Shown here in pieces: positions 6,530 through 15,177 of a stretch of 15,177 bases of DNA. Source of the DNA: Gammaproteobacteria bacterium. Its GTDB lineage: Bacteria; Pseudomonadota; Gammaproteobacteria; Steroidobacterales; Steroidobacteraceae. The stretch's first letter is position 1. The number at the start of each line of letters is the position of its first letter. The stretch lies in assembly GCA_030043215.1 (NCBI GenBank), contig JASHYG010000306.1, positions 1 to 15,177 on the forward strand, given 5' to 3'. Under the pieces are notes generated by a model. It searched no databases. It had not been told where the DNA came from and was given only the letters and a program-made list of their open reading frames with translations. Both the position numbers and the translations under genes were made by a program.

Positions 6530-7210
6530 TCAGCGGCGCTTCACGCGCGCCTCGATCCGCTCGATCGCGCTCGCAAGCTCCGCGGCCGGCTCCGCCGGCG
6601 TCGAGGCGGCAAAGCCGAGATCCTGCAACAAGCCGTCCGACAGCCGATAGATCAAAGCATGCACGCAGAGTGGCTGGCCCCTGCTCCAGGCATCCTGCGC
6701 GATCGTCGTGCGGCACACGTTGTGCGCCTGCTCCAGCACGTTGAGCTCGCAGAGCCGGTCGGCGCGGCGGGCCCGGTCCGTCTCCGGTGCAAGCACCGCG
6801 CGGCGGCGCTCGGCCACGTCCTGGATGTGCCGCAGCCAGTTGTCGATGAGCCCGAGCGGCGTGGCCCGCTCCGCCGCGGCAATTCCGCCGCAGCCGTAAT
6901 GTCCGCAGACGATCACGTGCTCCACGCGCAGGACTTCCACGGCGTACTGCAGCACCGAGAGGCAGTTGAGGTCCGTGTGGACGACGAGGTTCGCGACGTT
7001 CCGGTGCACGAAGAGCTCGCCCGGCAGGAGACCCACGATCTCGTTGGCCGGCACGCGGCTGTCGGCGCAGCCGATCCACAGGTACTTCGGCGCCTGCTGC
7101 TCGACGAGCCGCTGGAAGAACGTCGGGTCCTCCCGCACCGAGCCCTCGGCCCAGCGGCGGTTGCTGTCGAGAAGGTGATCCAGTCCCTGATGGCCCGATT
7201 CGCGCTTCAT
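6530..7210 (-). CDS. can: Beta-class carbonic anhydrase (Can type)
   Basis: This 226-residue cytoplasmic zinc enzyme interconverts CO2 and bicarbonate. The zinc ligands are C48, D50 (CADSR), H104 and C107 (CGHYGCGG), the same spacing as C42/D44/H98/C101 of E. coli Can, which has about 220 residues. The NVANLVVHTD stretch is also typical. The start is ATG 7210 (MKRESGHQ); the frame stays open further upstream through xthA, but that is a shadow. It follows xthA by 29 nt on the same strand, so co-transcription is likely. The ribosome-binding site is weak. It converges on hemD with a hairpin between them. Confidence 0.94.
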   Translation of the reverse strand: MKRESGHQGLDHLLDSNRRWAEGSVREDPTFFQRLVEQQAPKYLWIGCADSRVPANEIVGLLPGELFVHRNVANLVVHTDLNCLSVLQYAVEVLRVEHVIVCGHYGCGGIAAAERATPLGLIDNWLRHIQDVAERRRAVLAPETDRARRADRLCELNVLEQAHNVCRTTIAQDAWSRGQPLCVHALIYRLSDGLLQDLGFAASTPAEPAAELASAIERIEARVKRR

Positions 7211-7239
7211 GTGCGGGTATTCCGGCGTCTCATGCGCAG

Positions 7240-8037
7240 CTACGCCGCAAGCGTGATGCTGACGGGGCAGTGATCGCTTCCCATCACCTCGGGATGGATC
7301 TCCGCGGCTGTCACGGCGCTGCGCAGCTGCGGCGAGACGAGAACGTAGTCGATTCTCCACCCGACGTTGCGCGCCCGCGAGTTGGCGAAGTGGCTCCACC
7401 ACGTGTAGTAGCCCTTGCCTTGCTTGTAGAGGCGCAGCGTGTCGATGAAGCCGGCATCGATCAGGTTCTGGAATCCCGCGCGCTCCTCGTCCGTGAACCC
7501 CTTCTTGCCGCGATTGGGCCCGGGGTTGGCGAGATCGAGCTCCGTGTGGGCGACGTTGAGATCCCCGCAGAACACGACCGGCTTGCGCCGCTCGAGCTGC
7601 TTGCAGTAGAGGAGAAAGGCGGGGTCCCACTGCCGGTGTCGCAGCGCGAGCCGGCTCAAGTCGTCCTTGGCGTTCGGCGTGTAGACGGTGACGACGTAGA
7701 GCTTCGGGAATTCCGCTGTGATGACGCGGCCTTCCTCGCTGCTGTCCCGCTCGAGCTCGTCCGCGAACTTGAACCGCTCGGCGAAGACCCGCGGAAAGCC
7801 GTTGATCACCGAGAGCGGCTCGGCCTTGGAGAAGATCGCGGTCCCCGAGTAGCCCTTCTTCACCGCGGAGTTCCAGTACTCGTGATAGCCGGCGAGATCG
7901 ATCTCGATCTGGCCGCGCTCGGCCTTGGTCTCCTGCAGGCACAGGACGTCGGGGCGATGCGTCTCCATGAAGCTTTGAAACAGCCCCTTCTTCAGCACGG
8001 CTCGAATGCCGTTCACGTTCCAGGAGTAGATTCTCAT
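7240..8037 (-). CDS. xthA: Exodeoxyribonuclease III (AP endonuclease, EEP family)
   Basis: This 265-residue protein matches the ExoIII/ExoA family length. It repairs abasic sites by cutting 5' to the lesion and also has 3'-5' exonuclease and 3'-phosphatase activity. Motifs seen: MRIYSWNVNGIRA with N7, LQETK with the metal-binding E36, YTPNA, the active-site GDLNVAHTELDL, the DNA-contact NVGWRIDYVLVS, and the terminal GSDHCPV with the catalytic Asp-His. GGAAG lies 8 nt before ATG 8037. It is first in a likely two-gene unit with can and is divergent from radC across a 171-bp gap. Confidence 0.95.
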   Translation of the reverse strand: MRIYSWNVNGIRAVLKKGLFQSFMETHRPDVLCLQETKAERGQIEIDLAGYHEYWNSAVKKGYSGTAIFSKAEPLSVINGFPRVFAERFKFADELERDSSEEGRVITAEFPKLYVVTVYTPNAKDDLSRLALRHRQWDPAFLLYCKQLERRKPVVFCGDLNVAHTELDLANPGPNRGKKGFTDEERAGFQNLIDAGFIDTLRLYKQGKGYYTWWSHFANSRARNVGWRIDYVLVSPQLRSAVTAAEIHPEVMGSDHCPVSITLAA

Positions 8038-8208
8038 CCGCTCGCTTCCGGTTGCCGGGCTTCACGCTCCGGCGCAGGCGAATAATCGCATGCTTTCGCT
8101 CGATTAGCGCGTGGCGCCTCGGGCCGCCGGCCTCCAGAATCCCTCGCGGGCTCGCAAGCTCGCGCCCTCGCGGGCCTGGGGGCCGGGGGGCTTGCCCCGA
8201 GGTGCATC

Positions 8209-8883
8209 ATGGCGATTCGTGAATGGCCGAAGGCCGAGCGGCCGCGTGAGAAGCTCCTCGATCGCGGCTCGGAGGCCCTATCGGACGCGGAGCTGATCGC
8301 GATCCTGCTCGGGTCCGGAGTACGAGGCAGCTCCGCCGTCGATCTGGCCCGCAAGCTGATCGAGCGGTTCGGCTCCATCCGCGAGCTGCTGAGGGCGGAC
8401 CGCAGCGAGTGCCTGAGCCAGCTCGGCCTGGGCCCCGCGCGCTATGCGCTGCTCCGCGCGGCGCTCGAGCTCGCCCGGCGCCATCACCTCGATCGGCTGC
8501 GGGCCGGACCCCTGGTCTCGAGCCCCGAGACGACACGGGAATTTCTGCTCTCGCAGCTTCGCGACCGGCCGTATGAGGTCTTCTGCTGCCTGCACCTGAA
8601 CGCTCGACACCATCTCATTGCGTTCGAGGAGCTGTTCCGTGGCACGATCGATGGAGCGAGCGTGCATCCGCGAGAAGTCGTCAAGGCAGCTCTGGCGCGA
8701 AACGCGGCGGCGGTGATTCTTGCCCACAATCACCCTTCCGGAGTCGCCGAGCCCAGCCACGCCGACGAGCTCATTACCAACCGTCTGCGGGACGCCCTGG
8801 CGCTGGTAGACATCCGGGTGCTGGACCATCTCGTGGTTGGTGACGGGCTCTGTATGTCCTTCGCGGAACGGGGGCTGCTCTGA
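8209..8883 (+). CDS. radC: RadC family protein (UPF0758, JAB/MPN domain)
   Basis: This 224-residue protein has the normal full length of the family. The N-terminal half holds the helix-hairpin-helix-like part ([16 protein letters not shown]). The C-terminal half is the JAB/MPN metalloprotease-like domain with H173-N-H175-P-S-G and D186. The historical link to DNA repair is weak, and the biochemical role is unsettled; mobile-element relatives act in anti-restriction loci, but this is the chromosomal type. GAGGTG lies 5 nt before ATG 8209. It is divergent from xthA. A hairpin lies after its stop. Confidence 0.94.
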   Translation: MAIREWPKAERPREKLLDRGSEALSDAELIAILLGSGVRGSSAVDLARKLIERFGSIRELLRADRSECLSQLGLGPARYALLRAALELARRHHLDRLRAGPLVSSPETTREFLLSQLRDRPYEVFCCLHLNARHHLIAFEELFRGTIDGASVHPREVVKAALARNAAAVILAHNHPSGVAEPSHADELITNRLRDALALVDIRVLDHLVVGDGLCMSFAERGLL

Positions 8884-8895
8884 AATGTCGAGTCG

Positions 8896-8928
8896 CCGGC
8901 CCCGCGGATCTCTACCGCCGTCGGCCGG
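8896..8928. terminator. Hairpin between convergent radC and the small membrane gene
   Basis: CCGGCC/GGCCGG forms an outer 6-bp stem and GCGG/CCGC an inner 4-bp stem around a 7-nt loop (ATCTCTA). It lies in the 52-nt gap between the converging stops. No U-tract follows on either strand, so it is only a plausible shared terminator. Confidence 0.4.
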
Positions 8929-8935
8929 GACGCCC

Positions 8936-9250
8936 TCACTCCGGGGTAAACAGCTTCTCCGTCCGCAGTCCCCGGTAGATCCCAACGGCGATCCCAAAGA
9001 CGGCGAAGATCAGGGCACACGCGAGGAAAATCAGGATCGGCAGCAGGGAGCCGGTGGATGTGTGTCGCGGAGATATCGACACCCACATCGGGATGTACGA
9101 TGGGCCCATGCAGAGGAGCAGGATCCACCAGGTCCCCCAGACAGAGCCGCTCTGTCCTGCGGTCGATGGGGGGACAGGCTCCGCCGACCGCAGCGACCGC
9201 CGGTAGGCCAGCAGTCTCCGCTCAGGAAAGAACCCCTCAGCTTCGTCCAT
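8936..9250 (-). CDS. Small two-helix membrane protein, function unknown
   Basis: This 104-residue protein has two hydrophobic segments, at about 39-59 and 69-91. It has a basic, hydrophilic N-terminal part (RRLLAYRRSLRS) and a short C-terminal tail. I recognise no family. Its ATG lies inside the end of the SRPBCC gene (14-nt overlap), and GGAGG precedes the start, so it is probably translated with that gene. The helices and the overlap support a real gene. Confidence 0.7.
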   Translation of the reverse strand: MDEAEGFFPERRLLAYRRSLRSAEPVPPSTAGQSGSVWGTWWILLLCMGPSYIPMWVSISPRHTSTGSLLPILIFLACALIFAVFGIAVGIYRGLRTEKLFTPE

Positions 9251-9716
9251 TGCGTCCCTCCGCCACCCCGCTGTCGATCAGGACCTTGAGGCGAGCCATC
9301 GCCCGCTCCCAGCCCGTGCGCTGACGCAGATAGATCGTATCCCAGTCCGAGGCGCTCGGAATGCCGGAGCCGAGCAAGCGGACGATGGTCCGGCTCTCGG
9401 ACGCGTCGAGGACGAAGTCGTCGATGAGAGTGCTGTCGGTCGGCGGCAGCGCGGACGAGGGAAGGTGGATGAGACGCATTCGGCACTGCGGCCTGAAAAC
9501 GTCGATATGCGCCTCTAATTCCGTGACACGATCCACATTCGCCCGGAACGAGCCGCCCTCCCGGGCGTCGATCTCCGCGCCGGCCGAGCACCACCGATTC
9601 AGTGCCGCGGACGTCGTGAGCGCCTCCCACGCAACCGTCGCTGGCGCCGTGACGTCAATTCGGTACGCGTATCCCCGTGTGCGGTCGGTCATACCCCAAT
9701 TCTGCCACGCATCCAT
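9237..9716 (-). CDS. SRPBCC / AHSA1-like domain protein
   Basis: This 159-residue protein is made of one START/Bet v1-like fold of the AHSA1 type. It begins YRIDVTAPATVAWEALTT, then has ALNRWCSAGAEIDAREGGSF (the usual W...G...REGG pattern). It ends with a helix, GWERAMARLKVLIDSG, like the family's terminal helix. These domains bind hydrophobic ligands, and the ligand here is unknown. ATG 9716 gives the longest form; ATG 9692 (MTDRTRG) fits the family start better, but neither has a good Shine-Dalgarno. It precedes and overlaps the small membrane gene and is divergent from the hybrid kinase gene across 125 bp. Confidence 0.82.
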   Translation of the reverse strand: MDAWQNWGMTDRTRGYAYRIDVTAPATVAWEALTTSAALNRWCSAGAEIDAREGGSFRANVDRVTELEAHIDVFRPQCRMRLIHLPSSALPPTDSTLIDDFVLDASESRTIVRLLGSGIPSASDWDTIYLRQRTGWERAMARLKVLIDSGVAEGRNGRS

Positions 9717-9735
9717 TGTGACGTATCACTCGGAC

Positions 9736-9762
9736 GGCATACGGCTTCTTCCGCACTATGCC
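9736..9762. repeat. Imperfect inverted repeat in the SRPBCC-kinase divergent gap
   Basis: GGCATA and TATGCC flank CGG/CCG around the loop CTTCTT, with a 3-nt bulge on one side. It sits between two divergent genes and may be an operator or chance structure. No regulator is recognised. Confidence 0.25.
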
Positions 9763-9841
9763 TTGGGCGTTATCCGTGCCAGCCCATCTCGTGAGCGTCC
9801 GGCGTATTCCGAGGGGGACGCCTCCACCCAAGTCCTGACCC

Positions 9842-13767
<3,926 letters not shown>

Positions 13768-13771
<4 letters not shown>

Positions 13772-14730
13772 GCGCGGAGTCTCCCCTGCGGCTGCTGCTC
13801 GTCGAGGACGAGCCCACGCAGCTCCTGCTGATGCAGCGGCTGCTGCGCCGCGCGGGCTATGCCGTCGAGACCGCCGCCAACGGCGAGGAGGCCTTCGAGA
13901 AGATCTCGACGGGCCGGATCCAGATGATGGTCACCGACTGGGACATGCCCGGCATGGACGGGGTGACGCTGTGCCAGCGCGTGCGCGAGGCGCAGTCGCA
14001 GCTGCCCGGCTATCTCTACGTCCTGCTCCTCACGGGCCATGGGTCCACGGAGAGTCTCGTCACCGGGCTGGAGGCGGGCGCCGACGACTACATCCGCAAG
14101 CCGCCGAACGAGGCGGAGCTGCTCGCGCGCCTGAAGGCCGGACAGCGCGTCGTGCGGCTCGAGCAATCGCTGCGGGAGGCGAACGAATTGCTGCGGGACG
14201 CGAACGAGCAGATCAAGCTCCTCTCGATCACCGATCCGCTCGTCGGCACCTTCAACCGCCGCTATCTGAACGATCAGCTGATCCACGAGGTGGAGCGCGC
14301 GCGGCGCTATGGGCGCCCGCTCGCCGCGGTCATGGCGGATCTCGACTTCTTCAAGAAGATCAACGACGAGCACGGGCATCAGGTCGGAGACGATGTCCTG
14401 CGTGGCTTCGTCGATCTCGCCAAGTTCTCGATCCGCCAGTCGAGCGACTGGGTCGCGCGCTACGGCGGCGAGGAGTTCGTCGTCGTGCTTCCCGAGACCG
14501 ACCTCGGAGGCGCGGCGAAGACCGCCGAGAAGATCCGCAGCTACTGCGCCACCACGCCGTTCGCGACCGCTGCCGGCGGGATCGTCGTCACGGCGAGCTT
14601 CGGCGTCGCCTCCCTCGATGCCGGCGGCTCCATCGCCGCCGCGGCCGAGGCGCTCCTGCGCCAGGCGGACGGCGCGCTCTACCGCAGCAAGCACGAAGGG
14701 CGCAATCGCGTCACCGTCGCCGGACCCTGA
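13768..14730 (+). CDS. Response-regulator diguanylate cyclase (REC-GGDEF)
   Basis: This 320-residue protein makes c-di-GMP from two GTP when activated. The receiver (about 5-125) has the acidic pair in LLVEDEPTQ and D57 (TDWDMPGMDG). A heptad-like linker (EQSLREANELLRDANEQ) joins a GGDEF domain with DLDFFKKINDEHGHQVGD and the active-site GGEEF at 233-237, a functional variant. The inhibitory RxxD site is displaced: the sequence reads RQSSD before WVARYGGEEF, with Q where Arg is expected. The start ATG 13768 overlaps the kinase stop, so the two are co-translated and the HPt of the kinase is the likely phosphodonor. The longer frame from 13738 lies inside the kinase gene and adds nothing recognisable. 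Confidence 0.93.
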
Positions 14731-14747
14731 GCCGGGAGCAACCCGGC
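14731..14747. terminator. Hairpin between convergent cyclase and DedA genes
   Basis: GCCGGG-AGCAA-CCCGGC is a perfect 6-bp stem with a 5-nt loop. It fills the 18-nt gap between the two stops. There is no U-tract, so a bidirectional terminator role is only likely from its place. Confidence 0.5.
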
Positions 14748-14748
14748 G

Positions 14749-15177
14749 TCAGGCTGTGCGAGCGGCCCGCAAGGCCGTCCAGGCCATCGGCAGGAGCGAG
14801 ATCGCGATGATCGCGAGCGTGACGAGGCCGAAGTGGACCTTGACCGTGGGGATGTTCCCGAAGAGATAGCCGCCCCAGATGAAGAGCGCCGTCCAGGCGA
14901 GGCCGCCCACGACGTTGTAGATCTGGAAGCGCGCGTACGGCATGCGGCCGATCCCGGCGACGAACGGCGCGAGCGTACGGATGATGGGCACGAAGCGGGT
15001 CAGCACGACCGTCATGCCGCCGTAGCGCTTGAAGAAATCCTCCGTCCGGCGCAGATGCTCGACACGCAGCAGGCGATAGCGGCCCGTGAATGCCCGCGGG
15101 CCGACGATGCGGCCGGCGGCGTAATTGACGGTGTTGCCGAGCACGGCGGCTGCCGCAAGCAGCGCCCAGGTGAACGG
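14749..15177 (-). CDS. DedA-family inner-membrane protein, 5' end cut off by the window
   Basis: The C-terminal 142 residues are visible; the family is usually about 190-220 residues. The frame is open to the window edge, starting PFTWALLAAAAVLGN. An internal GTG at 15144 is not needed as a start, because the upstream residues continue the family pattern (alanine-rich helix, then LGNTVNYAAGR). DedA hallmarks seen: FFKRYGGMTVVLTRFVPIIR, APFVAGIGRMPYARF, YNVVGGLAWTALFIWGGYLFG, and a last TM helix ending in basic residues. DedA proteins support membrane homeostasis and lipid-carrier (undecaprenyl phosphate) translocation; the exact substrate here is not known. It converges on the cyclase gene. 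Confidence 0.92.
   Translation of the reverse strand, partial: PFTWALLAAAAVLGNTVNYAAGRIVGPRAFTGRYRLLRVEHLRRTEDFFKRYGGMTVVLTRFVPIIRTLAPFVAGIGRMPYARFQIYNVVGGLAWTALFIWGGYLFGNIPTVKVHFGLVTLAIIAISLLPMAWTALRAARTA

Noticed and set aside
8104..8205. Short GC-rich direct repeats (CTCGCGGG) and GGGG/CCCC stretches before radC
   Set aside because: The units are 8 nt or less, irregularly spaced and expected in this base composition; no defined element can be supported.
9717..9732. CRP/FNR-like site TGTGACGTATCACT
   Set aside because: The half-sites TGTGA and TCAC are separated by 4 nt rather than the 6 required for CRP, so it does not fit the consensus.
9736..9775. Possible integron attC site near the SRPBCC gene (inverted repeat followed by GGGCGTTATCC)
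   Set aside because: GTTATCC does not satisfy the GTTRRRY core, no matching RYYYAAC partner was found at the other side, and there is no integrase in the window.

Overview
The window is high-GC DNA with strong third-position G/C bias, so long antisense open frames are common and mostly meaningless. The gene content points to a proteobacterium: NasS/NasT nitrate control, sigma-54 promoters, an E. coli Can-type carbonic anhydrase, RadC, and a hybrid kinase paired with a diguanylate cyclase. A gammaproteobacterium is my best guess, but the sequence alone does not prove it. No tRNA, rRNA, CRISPR array, transposase or integrase was found.

Region 1 (1-6508) is an assimilatory nitrate/nitrite cluster. 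A truncated nirB (nitrite reductase large subunit, minus strand) diverges from nasT-nasS, the ANTAR antiterminator and its nitrate-sensing antagonist, whose genes overlap by ATGA. Next come a NarK/NasA nitrate transporter and a HemD-like uroporphyrinogen-III synthase, which makes the siroheme precursor NirB needs. The control DNA is the most striking part. I read three sigma-54 (-24/-12) promoters, for nirB, nasT and narK. Two near-identical palindromes of the NtrC type (GCAC-N7-GTGC) lie at enhancer distance. Strong intrinsic terminators sit in both the nirB and narK leaders, each just upstream of the ribosome-binding site. The two leaders share geometry: about 65 nt from predicted start site to terminator, then 23-24 nt from the U-tract to ATG. 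This fits an AND gate, with nitrogen limitation acting through sigma-54/NtrC and nitrate acting through NasS-NasT antitermination.

Region 2 (6513-8883) is housekeeping: a beta-carbonic anhydrase (can) behind exonuclease III (xthA), both minus strand, and radC divergent from xthA. Hairpins lie in the convergent gaps.

Region 3 (8936-9716, minus) is a two-gene unit encoding an SRPBCC/AHSA1-like protein and a small two-helix membrane protein. It looks compositionally softer than its surroundings and may be accessory.

Region 4 (9842-14730, plus) is a signalling pair. A 1309-residue membrane hybrid kinase (4 TM, 4 PAS, HisKA, HATPase, REC, REC, HPt) overlaps by ATGA with a REC-GGDEF diguanylate cyclase. 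This suggests a phosphorelay feeding c-di-GMP synthesis. The window ends in a truncated DedA-family membrane protein gene (minus strand).
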